A DNA stretch of 64,000 bases. It comes from Flavobacteriales bacterium UBA852. Its GTDB lineage: Bacteria > Bacteroidota > Bacteroidia > Flavobacteriales_E > Vicingaceae. The stretch spans positions 1 to 64,000 of the forward strand of contig DBGO01000003.1 in the NCBI GenBank assembly GCA_002295925.1, read 5' to 3'. Position 1 is the first letter of the stretch; each line of letters begins with the position of its first letter. The notes below the pieces were generated by a model, which ran no database searches, had not been told where the DNA came from, and saw nothing but the letters and a program-made list of their open reading frames with translations. This document shows, one piece after another, positions 53,863 through 63,574 of this stretch. Made by a program: the position numbers and the translations under genes.

Positions 53863-55887
53863 CTAAAACAAATTATGCAATACATCATTTTCGGGGATAT
53901 TTGGTAATGTTACTTTAAGGTTAGGTGTGCGCTCCATTTCTCGTTTAATGGCAAAAATTGCTTCATCGTTTCGTGCCCAACTACGACGGGCAATACCATT
54001 GTTAACATCCCAAAACAACATACTTTCGGCTCTGTGTTCTGCTTCCGGTGAGCCATCTAATGTCAGTCCAAACCCTCCGTTTATCACTTCGCCCCAACCA
54101 ACACCTCCACCGTTGTGGATACTCACCCACGTGGCGCCTCTAAAACTGTCACCAATGACGTTGTGAATGGCCATATCGGCAGTAAATTGTGAGCCGTCGT
54201 AAATGTTTGACGTTTCTCTGTATGGGCTGTCTGTACCGGATACATCATGATGGTCGCGACCTAAATTTATTGGGGCAGAAATTTCGCCTTTTGCAATAGC
54301 TTGATTAAATGCTTTTGCCAATTTAATTCGCCCTTCGGCATCGGCATATAAGATGCGGGCTTGCGAACCTACCACGAGTTTGTTTTCTTGAGCTCCTCTA
54401 ATCCACTGAATATTATCCGCCATTTGTTGTTGAATTTCCGGAGGTGCAGTAGCTTTAATTTCTTCCAGCACCTCGCAAGCAATTTGGTCTGTTTTTGCTA
54501 AATCTTCCGGCTTGCCCGAGGTGCAAACCCACCGGAATGGACCAAAGCCGTAATCAAAACACATTGGACCCATAATGTCTTGCACGTAAGAGGGGTATTT
54601 GAATGTTTTTCCGTCTTCATTCATAATGTCGGCACCGGCGCGGCTTGCTTCCAATAAAAATGCATTTCCGTAATCGAAAAAGTATGTGCCTTTTGCCGTA
54701 TGTTTGTTGATTGCCGCTACTTGCCGGCGTAAACTTTCATATACATATTCTTTGAATTGAGCAGGATTTTCAGCCATCATTTTATTGGACTCTTCGAAGC
54801 TTAACCCTACCGGATAATAGCCGCCGGCAAAAGGATTGTGCAATGAGGTTTGGTCTGAGCCCAAATCAATGTGTAATCCTTCTTCATAAAATCGCTCCCA
54901 AACATCTACAATATTTCCTTCGTAAGCAATAGAAACAACTTCTTTATCCATTTTTGCTTTTTTCACGCGTTCTACAACCAAATCGATATCGCTGTAGATT
55001 TCATCTACCCAACCTTGCTTAAAACGTTTGCGTGAAGCGGCAGGATTTACTTCTGCCACTACTGATATTACACCGGCTATATCTCCGGCTTTGGGTTGTG
55101 CACCACTCATTCCGCCTAAGCCCGAGGAAACAAACAGTAAAAGTTCGTCTTTGCTTATCCCTGTTTTTTCACGGTATTTTCTGGCAGCATTTAAAATGGT
55201 AATGGTTGTGCCGTGTACAATTCCTTGCGGACCTATATACATATACGAACCGGCAGTCATTTGTCCGTATTGCGTAACGCCCAAAGCGTTGAAACGTTCC
55301 CAATCGTCGGGCTTGGAGTAGTTGGGAATCATCATTCCGTTGGTTACAACCACTCGTGGTGCATCTTTGTGTGAGGGAAACAATCCCATAGGGTGACCGG
55401 AATACATAACCAAAGTTTGCTCGTCGGTCATTTCGGCCAAATACTTCATAGTCAACAGGTATTGTGCCCAATTCTGGAACACAGCACCGTTTCCGCCATA
55501 AGTAATCAACTCGTGCGGATGTTGTGCAACTGCCGGGTCGAGATTGTTTTGTATCATAAGCATAATAGCCCGCGCTTGCAGTGATTTTCCGGGGTACTCA
55601 TCAATTGGTCGGGCGTACATGTCGTAATCGGGACGAAAACGATACATGTAAATGCGTCCGTAGGTTTTAAGCTCTTGGGCAAATTCTTTTGCCAACTCGG
55701 CGTGCCATTCTTTTGGAAAATAACGTAAGGCATTTTTTACCGCCAATATCTTTTCTTCTTTGGTAAGAATATCTTTTCTTTTGGGTGCGTGACTTACTGA
55801 TGTGTCGTAAGGTTTGGGTTGTGGTAATTCTGCAGGAATTCCTTCTAAAATTTGTTCTTTGAATGTTTTTGCAGTTGTTGTATTCAT
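53863..55887 (-). CDS. hutU: Urocanate hydratase
   Basis: Second enzyme of histidine breakdown, hydrating urocanate to imidazolone propionate with tightly bound NAD. Family motifs include TYGGNGAVFQNWAQY (NAD site), YSGHPMGLFPSH, ALGVTQYGQMTAGSYMYIGP and RDHHDVSGTDSPYRETSN. The 674 residues belong to the longer form, close in size to animal urocanase, rather than the about 555-residue bacterial form. No other hut genes are in the window. A 59-residue DUF5522-like gene lies 10 bases upstream. Confidence 0.96.
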   Translation of the reverse strand: MNTTTAKTFKEQILEGIPAELPQPKPYDTSVSHAPKRKDILTKEEKILAVKNALRYFPKEWHAELAKEFAQELKTYGRIYMYRFRPDYDMYARPIDEYPGKSLQARAIMLMIQNNLDPAVAQHPHELITYGGNGAVFQNWAQYLLTMKYLAEMTDEQTLVMYSGHPMGLFPSHKDAPRVVVTNGMMIPNYSKPDDWERFNALGVTQYGQMTAGSYMYIGPQGIVHGTTITILNAARKYREKTGISKDELLLFVSSGLGGMSGAQPKAGDIAGVISVVAEVNPAASRKRFKQGWVDEIYSDIDLVVERVKKAKMDKEVVSIAYEGNIVDVWERFYEEGLHIDLGSDQTSLHNPFAGGYYPVGLSFEESNKMMAENPAQFKEYVYESLRRQVAAINKHTAKGTYFFDYGNAFLLEASRAGADIMNEDGKTFKYPSYVQDIMGPMCFDYGFGPFRWVCTSGKPEDLAKTDQIACEVLEEIKATAPPEIQQQMADNIQWIRGAQENKLVVGSQARILYADAEGRIKLAKAFNQAIAKGEISAPINLGRDHHDVSGTDSPYRETSNIYDGSQFTADMAIHNVIGDSFRGATWVSIHNGGGVGWGEVINGGFGLTLDGSPEAEHRAESMLFWDVNNGIARRSWARNDEAIFAIKREMERTPNLKVTLPNIPENDVLHNLF

Positions 55888-55897
55888 AACAGAGCTT

Positions 55898-56077
55898 TTA
55901 TTTAGTTTTTTTAAAAGAATCGGTTTTTTTATCGTATCCGTAAGGGCAGTGTTTGCATCCGCTTTTACAGCAATATCCTCTTTTCAGGTGATATTTTTCG
56001 GTAAAAACGATATATCCTTCTTCCGAATAATAAAATTCATCTGGTTCGAGGTTGGCTATTTTGGAGAATCCTTTCAT
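55898..56077 (-). CDS. DUF5522-like Cys-rich mini-protein (59 aa)
   Basis: The 60-codon frame (ATG at 56077, TAA at 55898) reads a conserved pattern: VFTEKYHLKRGYCCKSGCKH followed by CPYGY. Four clustered cysteines and a His resemble a small zinc or iron-sulfur site. I recall this pattern from DUF5522. It is transcribed before hutU with a 10-base gap, so they are probably in one operon. Function is unknown. Confidence 0.8.
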   Translation of the reverse strand: MKGFSKIANLEPDEFYYSEEGYIVFTEKYHLKRGYCCKSGCKHCPYGYDKKTDSFKKTK

Positions 56078-56126
56078 GTGTAATTTTTCTAAACAAATTT
56101 AATTTAAATTACCTTAACAAGGTTGT

Positions 56127-56312
56127 TTATTTTAACAGATGAAGCATTACTCTGTATAAGCTAAAGAATATGATGATGACTAAAACCAGTATCCATACAC
56201 CTTTAAAATAAGATTTGTCGCGTTTGTAATCTTTGTAATAATTATAAAGTGTGAATGCGGCGAAAACAATGATAAATATTAGCGCAAATAAGCGTTGTCC
56301 GGGTGAAAACAT
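56127..56312 (-). CDS. Small two-helix membrane protein (61 aa)
   Basis: Hydrophobic helices at about 7-24 (RLFALIFIIVFAAFTLYNYY) and 38-57 (GVWILVLVIIIFFSLYRVML) are joined by a basic loop (YKDYKRDKSYFKG). Similar short proteins are common in Bacteroidota near respiration or envelope genes. Function is unknown. Confidence 0.7.
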   Translation of the reverse strand: MFSPGQRLFALIFIIVFAAFTLYNYYKDYKRDKSYFKGVWILVLVIIIFFSLYRVMLHLLK

Positions 56313-56375
56313 AAGGTTTACTTGTTTGTTTTGTAAACAAAGATATTGATTTTGGAAGGAATAAGAGCGAATAAA

Positions 56376-58949
56376 TTACTGTTCTTTCAAATAGGTTGAT
56401 TGAAAGAAATTTAAATAAAGTGAAGTGTTTTTGTCTTTATAATATTTAGGGAAATTGGATGTAGAGATAATAAAATACGGGTAAGATTTTTGCAATACTT
56501 CTGACAGTTCTTTTTTGTTGAGTTTAAAAGTGCGATAATAATTTATTGCTTCGGCTGCCGTGGGAAATTCTTTAACCGTAATCAGTTCGTTTTTTGCATC
56601 AATAAACATGCTTTCAACTTTGAGTTTGCTTTCGGGGAAATATTTGATATTGAAATCGGAAATAATGCTTTTGTATTGATTTTTCTTTTTGTCGGCAATG
56701 GGAACAACCATTACAAAATAATGGGGTATATCTTTATCCGGGCTGTATTCAACTGTTGGGAAATCGCCGGGAGGTCCGGATTTTTCTTTCTTTAATAAAT
56801 TTAATATTTCTTGCGCTTTTTTTGCCGATTCGGTATTGGGATGTTGTTGGATGACATATTCCAACGCTACTTTGAAAGTATCGCGCGGTGCGGTTTCGCC
56901 TATTGCAAGTGCTTTAAGCAAGTCAAATTTATCTTGAATATGATTTTCGGCAAATATCGATTTGGATTTTTCGCAACGCAATATTACTTTGTTGTAGTAA
57001 TGTTTTTTGTATAAGTCGTAAGCTCGTTCGTAATAATCTTCAGCTTTTTTTCTTTCTTCTCGAGCCAATTTCATATAAACCGGATCGGAAATGATTCGAG
57101 CATATTCACTGTCGGGATATTTATCGAGGATAATCCGCTTAATGCGCTCGGCATTTTTATCATCTTCTTGGGCTAAATATATTCTGTATTCGGCATATAA
57201 TGAGGGTAAAAAGTAAAACGAGGTATCGTAATTGTTTATAATTTCGTTGTAGTTGGCAATGGCATTGTCGTAATCTTCAAAATGTTCTTTCATGATAGTT
57301 GCTGCATTGTAGAGTGCTTCTACTTTTTTGGCGTGTGCTTGCATTTGTTTTTCTTGCGAAAGTGGAATATTTTTTAAATAATATTCGGGTGTGAATTTGG
57401 GGTTGACAGTGGTGTCGCTTTCCAAGGTGTCAATATCGTTTTCTTCAATAAATTCTGCCAAAGATTGTTTGTTGCTTCGTCGCCAATCGTCTTCCAGTTT
57501 GCGGTTGCCCCATATTTTTTTAAACTCGTTTACCCCGAATGCCATTGTTGTGGGATTGTAAAAATACCACTCGCCGTTGGAGTTGTTTATATTGGGTGTG
57601 TTGGTGTTGCTATTTGTAATGTCGCTGTTTTGCATGGCTTCAAGTTGTTCTTTTTTGCGTTCCTCTTCTTCTTGTGCCTTTTCTATCAGCGCTTGAATCA
57701 ACTTGTCGCGTTCGCTTTCACTCATTTGAGCCAAAGTAAGCATACTGTCTTCGTATTGAACAATTTTCAGGTTTTCGACCAAGTCTTTTAATCCTTCATG
57801 TTTGTCATAAACGGTTAAATAACTTTTATGGTCTTTGGGTAAAAACTGCAAAGTACTGTCATAATAGGCTTCAGCAAGAATGTAGTCGGGTTTGTCAAAA
57901 TAATAATCGGCCAGTCGCATGTAGCTGAGTGCTTTTTGTTTGGTGTTTTTTACACTTGAAGCAACCGATTTTTTAAGATAATCGACAGCCAAATCGTCTT
58001 TCCACTCTTTAAACGCAATATCGGCAAGAGCATAATAAATTTGGTCGCGATACTCGATGTTTTTGTCGTCTTTGAGCATTTTTTCGAGCATCTTTTTTAC
58101 TTCGTCTTTATTCTTTGAATTAACATCGTAAGCCAAAGCCCTGCTGATTTGCGCATTGAAATATAACTCGTAAGGAGGCTTCATTTTTATCACTTGCGAA
58201 AAATAATGCGAAGCATTTTTATAATCGCTTTGCTTCAAATAAAGTTGTGCCAAAATGTAAGTTAAGCGACTGCGTTTGTCTTTGTTTTTTGTATGTGTAA
58301 TGGCTTTTGTCAAATAATGAGCCGCCAAAGGATAGTCGGCTTTTTTTATGTAGAAATCGGCTATTTGTGCAAAAATTTCTGCCCGTAAATCTTCCGGAAC
58401 TTCTCTCGCTTTTTCTAATTTTTCGAGCAATTTTTCGGCTTTTTGCATATCACCAAGTGCCATATAGGTTTTTACTTGCCAAAGCAATGCCTCGTAATAT
58501 TCGGGGCGTGCCGGAAATGCTTTGGCTACATATTTAAATATTTCCAATGCCCGAAAATATTCTTGCTTGTAAAAACGGGCTTTTCCTATCAATAAGTAAC
58601 AATTATCTATCCATTTATTGTATTCTTTTTTGCGGATATTGATGGAGTGAAACTCTATTACATTTGAGCATTTATCGATAATCTTATCCATGTCGGGATA
58701 AAGATTTTTTGCCGTTTCTTCGTCGCCATAAACAAAAATGGGGAGTAACTCGCTGTAATCTTCCTGGTGTTCTGCCCAAATTTTTTCTTGGCTTTCTTTT
58801 AAAATTTCTTTGGCATTAAACCATCCGTTGTATCGCGAAGTGGTATTGTGATACAACCTGTGGGTAAAACCCGCTTTTTTTGTTGAGCATTGCCACAACA
58901 ACAAAGCAGTTAAAAAGATGATTGATATGTTGCGCAGTTTTTTATTCAA
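56376..58949 (-). CDS. TPR lipoprotein, PorW/SprE-like T9SS component
   Basis: Outer-membrane lipoprotein of 857 residues. Signal MNKKLRNISIIFLTALLLWQ is followed by lipidated Cys21 in WQCSTKK. The start of the mature part, HNTTSRYNGWFNAKEI, matches the early HNxTxxYNxxxN region of PorW/SprE, required for T9SS and gliding. TPR-like helical repeats span about 100-450 and 560-700. A Gln/Glu-rich linker separates two halves. The presence of T9SS cargo in the window supports the call. No other T9SS core gene is here. Confidence 0.75.
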   Translation of the reverse strand: MNKKLRNISIIFLTALLLWQCSTKKAGFTHRLYHNTTSRYNGWFNAKEILKESQEKIWAEHQEDYSELLPIFVYGDEETAKNLYPDMDKIIDKCSNVIEFHSINIRKKEYNKWIDNCYLLIGKARFYKQEYFRALEIFKYVAKAFPARPEYYEALLWQVKTYMALGDMQKAEKLLEKLEKAREVPEDLRAEIFAQIADFYIKKADYPLAAHYLTKAITHTKNKDKRSRLTYILAQLYLKQSDYKNASHYFSQVIKMKPPYELYFNAQISRALAYDVNSKNKDEVKKMLEKMLKDDKNIEYRDQIYYALADIAFKEWKDDLAVDYLKKSVASSVKNTKQKALSYMRLADYYFDKPDYILAEAYYDSTLQFLPKDHKSYLTVYDKHEGLKDLVENLKIVQYEDSMLTLAQMSESERDKLIQALIEKAQEEEERKKEQLEAMQNSDITNSNTNTPNINNSNGEWYFYNPTTMAFGVNEFKKIWGNRKLEDDWRRSNKQSLAEFIEENDIDTLESDTTVNPKFTPEYYLKNIPLSQEKQMQAHAKKVEALYNAATIMKEHFEDYDNAIANYNEIINNYDTSFYFLPSLYAEYRIYLAQEDDKNAERIKRIILDKYPDSEYARIISDPVYMKLAREERKKAEDYYERAYDLYKKHYYNKVILRCEKSKSIFAENHIQDKFDLLKALAIGETAPRDTFKVALEYVIQQHPNTESAKKAQEILNLLKKEKSGPPGDFPTVEYSPDKDIPHYFVMVVPIADKKKNQYKSIISDFNIKYFPESKLKVESMFIDAKNELITVKEFPTAAEAINYYRTFKLNKKELSEVLQKSYPYFIISTSNFPKYYKDKNTSLYLNFFQSTYLKEQ

Positions 58950-58996
58950 GCCGGTAAATGAAGTTTTAAATAACTCTCAATGTGCTTTTTTATTGT

Positions 58997-60145
58997 TTAA
59001 TTGCCGAAAATTGAGGCTAATTTTTCTTCCAATGCGGCACCACGAATGTTTTTGGCAATAATTTTTCTGTCAGGGTCTATCAAAACAGTGAAAGGGATGC
59101 CTTGAATACCAAATTCTTGCACAACCATCGATTGCCATCCTTTTAGCTCTGAAACGTGATTTGTCCATTCCAATCCGTCTTGTTGAATTGCATCCAGCCA
59201 ACCTTGTTTGGCATTGGGTTGATTGGGTAAACCATCCAACGATACCGAAAATACATCAAAACCTTTGTCGTGATATTTTTTATATAAGCGCACCACGTTA
59301 GGGTTTTCTGCACGACAAGGTTTACACCATGATGCCCAAAAATCGACCAATACATATTTACCTTTTAAATCATAAAGCGAACGAATTTCGCCTTTTGGGT
59401 CGGGTAATTGAATGTTGGGAATTTGCGTGCCGATAGCCAATTGACTGATGCTTTGTACTTTTTGATGAAATGCCATATAATAAGGCGAACTAGGATATTT
59501 TTCGCCAACTGCTTGATCAACTTTTTTGTACATTTCAAGATGTTCGTCGGGGTTAAGTTGTTCTACCAATGCTAAACTCAAAAAAGAAGAAGGGTCTTGG
59601 TTGATTTCGTTGACAACATAATTAGTAAGGTCGCGAACCGCTTCTTGGAATTTTATTTCCAATTGCGGTAAAATAGTGTCTTTGCCCGGGTTGTTCATGT
59701 TCGCTTGATATAAACGGTTTAGCGAGTCGCGTAACATATAGTTTTTCTTAATAAAATTGTTGTAATCTTGTAAACGTTTACTTTCTTCCGAGCCGGTTAC
59801 CGTATAAAAGTCGCTTAAACTATCGATGTTACCCGTTACGGTAACATGTTCGTTACTGTCTAAAATTAGGTTGAGGTAATTTTGATCATTTACTTTTAAA
59901 CGGTAAAATCCTTTGTCTTTTACATTGTAATCAAAAGAAAAATCGCCGTTTTCTTCGGTATAAGCCGTGTCAAGCGGTTCAATTTTTCCGGGCGACAATT
60001 TTTCAAGGTAAATCGCAGTTCCATTTTCAGCATTGGTCAGAGTTCCTTTAATGTTGGCATTTTCGTTGTTTTTATTGCTTCCGCCGCAGGCAGAAAATAT
60101 AATGACTGCAACAAGTGTTAGTAGGTTGATAAATTGTTTTTTCAT
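58997..60145 (-). CDS. TlpA-like thiol-disulfide lipoprotein with DUF4369
   Basis: A lipoprotein signal ends in FSAC (Cys20). Residues about 30-130 resemble DUF4369 (NIKGTLTNAENGTAIYLEKL). A helical middle follows. The C-terminal thioredoxin fold (about 240-380) has C274-x2-C277 in VDFWASWCKPCRAENPN and cis-Pro in GIQGIPFTVLID. It is probably on the periplasmic face of a membrane, where it reduces disulfides or helps cytochrome maturation. Such DUF4369-TlpA lipoproteins are common in Bacteroidota. It lies 23 bases after gatB. Confidence 0.88.
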   Translation of the reverse strand: MKKQFINLLTLVAVIIFSACGGSNKNNENANIKGTLTNAENGTAIYLEKLSPGKIEPLDTAYTEENGDFSFDYNVKDKGFYRLKVNDQNYLNLILDSNEHVTVTGNIDSLSDFYTVTGSEESKRLQDYNNFIKKNYMLRDSLNRLYQANMNNPGKDTILPQLEIKFQEAVRDLTNYVVNEINQDPSSFLSLALVEQLNPDEHLEMYKKVDQAVGEKYPSSPYYMAFHQKVQSISQLAIGTQIPNIQLPDPKGEIRSLYDLKGKYVLVDFWASWCKPCRAENPNVVRLYKKYHDKGFDVFSVSLDGLPNQPNAKQGWLDAIQQDGLEWTNHVSELKGWQSMVVQEFGIQGIPFTVLIDPDRKIIAKNIRGAALEEKLASIFGN

Positions 60146-60168
60146 TTTTATGGTTTTATGATTATTGT

Positions 60169-61623
60169 TTATTGTTCTAATTTTTCTCTTACTAATTTAT
60201 TGGCCAGTTTCGGGTCGGCTTTGCCTTTTGAAAGTTTCATTACTTCGCCCATAAACAATCCGATGAGTCCTTTTTTGCCATTTTTATATTCCTCAACTTT
60301 TTCGGGGTATTTTGCAATGGCTTCCTCTACATATTGAAGTAAAGCATCGTCGTCAGACTCTTGCAGCCAATTGTTTTCTTGCGCTAATTCCTCGGCTGTT
60401 TTTTCCGGATTTTCAATAAGTGTGGGGAAAAGTTTTTGGTTGGCCAACGAATTACTTATTTTGTTCTCTTCGATTAAAGTAATAATTTGCGCTATATGTT
60501 TTGGTTGTAAAGGAAAATCGGTGATGTGTAACGCATTTTCGTTTAAAAACGACTTTACTGCACCGTTTATCCAATTGGCAGCTGCTTTAAAATTGTTTGT
60601 CAGCTCTATCAATTCATTAAAAAATAAAGCAATATCCTTATCTTCGATAATGATGGAAGCATCGTAATCGCTTAATCCCAATTCTTGGGTAAATTTTGTA
60701 TAAAGTTCGTTAGGTAAAGGTGGTAAGGAGTTTTTAACCTTTGCGATGTAGTCTTGTTCAACAAAAACAGGCTGCAAATCCGGCTCGGGAAAATAGCGGT
60801 AATCATGAGCCATTTCTTTACTTCTCAAGGAAAAAGTAATGCCTTTTACGGCATCAAAAGAGCGTGTTTCTTGCTCTACAGTCCCCCCACTTTCAATCAA
60901 TTCTATTTGTCGTTTTATTTCAAAGTCAATGGCACGTTGTACATTACGCAATGAGTTCATGTTTTTTACTTCGGCACGAGTGCCAAATGTTTTACTGCCT
61001 TTGGGCATAACTGAAATGTTGGCATCTACACGCAAACTTCCCTCTTCCATATTGCCGTCGCAAATACCGATGTATCGAACCAATTTTCGTATTTCGGCAA
61101 TATAGGCATACGCTTCTTCCGAAGAACGTATTTCGGGTTCCGAAACAATTTCTACCAAAGGCACGCCTGCACGGTTCAGGTCAATTAATGTATTGAAAGG
61201 GTCTTGGTCGTGCATACTTTTTCCTGCATCTTCTTCTATATGTATGCGGGTAATATTTATTTTTTTCTCATTATCCGTATGCGGAAAAATAGTGATGTAT
61301 CCACCGGTGCAAATAGGTGTTTTGTCTTGTGTAATTTGATATCCTTTTGGCAGATCGGCATAGAAATAATTTTTTCGTGCAAATTGGTTTTCGTAAGTAA
61401 TATTGGCTTTTACGGCAGAACCTAACCGAACGGCATATTCTACCACTTTTTCATTTAGTCGCGGCAATGTGCCGGGATGCCCTAATGTAATAGGACTGAC
61501 ATTGGTATTTGGTGTTACACCAAACTCGGTAGAGTCGGCAGCAAAAGCTTTGCTTTTTGTTTGTAATTGGGCATGAATTTCCAACCCTATTACAGCTTCA
61601 TATTTATCATAAATACTACTCAT
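60169..61623 (-). CDS. gatB: Asp-tRNA(Asn)/Glu-tRNA(Gln) amidotransferase subunit B
   Basis: tRNA-binding kinase and transamidase subunit of GatCAB, working with the gatA product. VIGLEIHAQLQTKSKAF begins the catalytic domain; YFYADLPKGYQITQ, GVPLVEIVSEPEIRS and RVDANISVMPKGS are family motifs. The C-terminal YqeY-like domain (about 335-484) ends in KGLIGLFMGEVMKLSKGKAD. The 484 residues are normal. It starts 5 bases after the purine nucleoside phosphorylase gene. Confidence 0.96.
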   Translation of the reverse strand: MSSIYDKYEAVIGLEIHAQLQTKSKAFAADSTEFGVTPNTNVSPITLGHPGTLPRLNEKVVEYAVRLGSAVKANITYENQFARKNYFYADLPKGYQITQDKTPICTGGYITIFPHTDNEKKINITRIHIEEDAGKSMHDQDPFNTLIDLNRAGVPLVEIVSEPEIRSSEEAYAYIAEIRKLVRYIGICDGNMEEGSLRVDANISVMPKGSKTFGTRAEVKNMNSLRNVQRAIDFEIKRQIELIESGGTVEQETRSFDAVKGITFSLRSKEMAHDYRYFPEPDLQPVFVEQDYIAKVKNSLPPLPNELYTKFTQELGLSDYDASIIIEDKDIALFFNELIELTNNFKAAANWINGAVKSFLNENALHITDFPLQPKHIAQIITLIEENKISNSLANQKLFPTLIENPEKTAEELAQENNWLQESDDDALLQYVEEAIAKYPEKVEEYKNGKKGLIGLFMGEVMKLSKGKADPKLANKLVREKLEQ

Positions 61624-61628
61624 GTCGA

Positions 61629-62447
61629 TTAATTGTATAATCCGTAAATCATTTCTTGAATCAGGTGTGAAAGTTTTGGTTCGGCGGCAGCTGCAATTTC
61701 TTGCACTTCTTCATGCGATATTTCAACTATTTTTCCGGGAACACCCAAATCGGTAATTACAGAAGCGGCAAAGCAAGGGATGCTCATATGGTTGGCAACA
61801 ATTGCTTCCGGCACAGTGCTCATACCAACGGCATCACCACCTACTATGCGCACATATTTATATTCTGAGGGAGTTTCATATGTTGGTCCCGGAAGTGCAA
61901 CATAAACACCTTCTTTTACATTTATGTTCAATTCTTTGGCTTTTATATGTGCTAAATCAAGCAACATTTTGCTGTAAGGCTCACTCATATCCGGAAATCG
62001 AGGTCCCAGCTCTTCAAAGTTTTGTCCGCGCAACGGATTGTCGGGCATAAGGTTGATGTGGTCGTTAATAAGCATAATATCGCCAATTTCAAAATCGGGG
62101 TTTACACCACCGCTGGCATTGGAAAGCAAAAGGTATTCGATGCCCAAAAATTTCATTACTCGAATCGGAAAAACGGTTTGTTGCATAGTGTATCCTTCGT
62201 AGTAATGAAAACGACCTTGCATGGCAACAATATCAACACCTTTTATTTTTCCGAAAATTAAATTTCCGCCATGTCCTTTTACGGTACTTACCGGAAAGTT
62301 TGGGATTTCGGTATAAGGTATTTTATGCGTTATTTCTATATCATCCACCAATCCACCCAGTCCGGTACCCAATACGATACCCACTTTAGGGTTTTCATTT
62401 GTTTTTGTCTTTAAGTAAGACGCTGTTTCTTGAATTTGCTGTAACAT
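61629..62447 (-). CDS. Purine nucleoside phosphorylase (trimeric type)
   Basis: Splits inosine and guanosine with phosphate for purine salvage. The 272 residues belong to the trimeric PNP/MTAP family. VLGTGLGGLVDDIE has the phosphate loop; MQGRFHYYEGYTMQQ and LLSNASGGVN follow; GPTYETPSEYKYVRIVG and DAVGMSTVPE contact base and ribose. The start overlaps the end of lpxK by 53 bases on the same strand, and gatB follows after 5 bases, so lpxK-PNP-gatB-TlpA is probably one operon. Confidence 0.94.
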   Translation of the reverse strand: MLQQIQETASYLKTKTNENPKVGIVLGTGLGGLVDDIEITHKIPYTEIPNFPVSTVKGHGGNLIFGKIKGVDIVAMQGRFHYYEGYTMQQTVFPIRVMKFLGIEYLLLSNASGGVNPDFEIGDIMLINDHINLMPDNPLRGQNFEELGPRFPDMSEPYSKMLLDLAHIKAKELNINVKEGVYVALPGPTYETPSEYKYVRIVGGDAVGMSTVPEAIVANHMSIPCFAASVITDLGVPGKIVEISHEEVQEIAAAAEPKLSHLIQEMIYGLYN

Positions 62448-63489
62448 ATTTTAATATTTCTTCATTAAACTCTTTTTCGTCATTTCCGTGAAAAACTACC
62501 CTTACAGGTTGATAATAAAGCGGAATATTGTCAAAATTACCGATAATTTCGGGCAAAGATAATCGCATTAAATCTTTTTCGGTAGTAATAATGATTTTAT
62601 TATTTCCATAAAAATCCTTAAACTCTTGCAGTATTTTTTGAATGTCGCTTTCTGTAAATATATGATGGTCGGGAAATGGAATGTGTTTCACGTCTTTAAA
62701 TTCGCGTTTCAATTTGTATAAAAGAGGTGAAGGATTTGCAATTCCTGTAATTAACAAAACAGACGATTCGGTAGGTGACAGGTTATTTTCGGCAGCTTTT
62801 TTGTTTACGGGTGTTAAAGGTTCATATTCCAAATATGAAAAAAACACTTTTTGATGAGGAAGAGGGTTGATTTCTTCTTCAATTCGTCGCTTGTCAATAG
62901 GTGAGAGTATTTTAGACGTTTTGGATACTATAATAATATCAGCTCGTTGTGCGCCTCGCCTAAACTCTCTCAGCCGACCGCAAGGAACAGGGTAGTCGTC
63001 AATGTATAAAGCGTTGGCGTCGGTAATTAAAATGTTAATGCCGGGTTTTATGTAACGGTGCTGAAAAGCATCATCTAAAATGATAATATCCAAATCGGGA
63101 TTTTCGGATTCAAGTTTGGTAATACCTCTAACTCTGTTTTCATCAACCGCAACAATTATATCCTTATGTTTATAAGCGTATTGTGCCGGTTCATCGCCAA
63201 TATCCAGAAATGAAGTGTTTGCATTTGCTGTAACAAATCCCGATGTTTTGCGCTTGTATCCTCTGCTTAATGTTGCCAATGAAAATTGGTCTTTCAACAG
63301 ATTGATTAAATATTCTACATGAGGAGTTTTTCCTGTGCCGCCCATGGATAAATTTCCTACCGAAATGGTTGGTATGGCAAATTCTTTTGATGAAAATATA
63401 CCCCAATCGAAAAGTTTGTTTCTGACCCATACAGCCACACCGTAAATCAGGCAAACCGGAAACAATAATATTTTAAGTAACGGCTTCAT
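62395..63489 (-). CDS. lpxK: Tetraacyldisaccharide 4'-kinase
   Basis: Inner-membrane kinase that adds the 4'-phosphate to the lipid A precursor, so the cell makes LPS. I place the start at 63489 (MKPLLKILLFPVCLIYGVAV, a membrane anchor helix); an upstream ATG at 63555 would add 22 basic residues. Walker A is SVGNLSMGGTGKTPHVEYL (about 46-64), with a Walker B-like LDIIILDDAFQHR near 140. The 364-residue length suits the family. It overlaps the PNP gene by 53 bases and is divergent from the Nif3-family gene. Confidence 0.95.
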   Translation of the reverse strand: MKPLLKILLFPVCLIYGVAVWVRNKLFDWGIFSSKEFAIPTISVGNLSMGGTGKTPHVEYLINLLKDQFSLATLSRGYKRKTSGFVTANANTSFLDIGDEPAQYAYKHKDIIVAVDENRVRGITKLESENPDLDIIILDDAFQHRYIKPGINILITDANALYIDDYPVPCGRLREFRRGAQRADIIIVSKTSKILSPIDKRRIEEEINPLPHQKVFFSYLEYEPLTPVNKKAAENNLSPTESSVLLITGIANPSPLLYKLKREFKDVKHIPFPDHHIFTESDIQKILQEFKDFYGNNKIIITTEKDLMRLSLPEIIGNFDNIPLYYQPVRVVFHGNDEKEFNEEILKYVTANSRNSVLLKDKNK

Positions 63490-63574
63490 TTTCTTTATCT
63501 TTGCAAAATAATGAATATTTTTAAACTTTGATTGATATAAAATCATCTTTTCCAAAACTTTAATCGCTTTTTAT

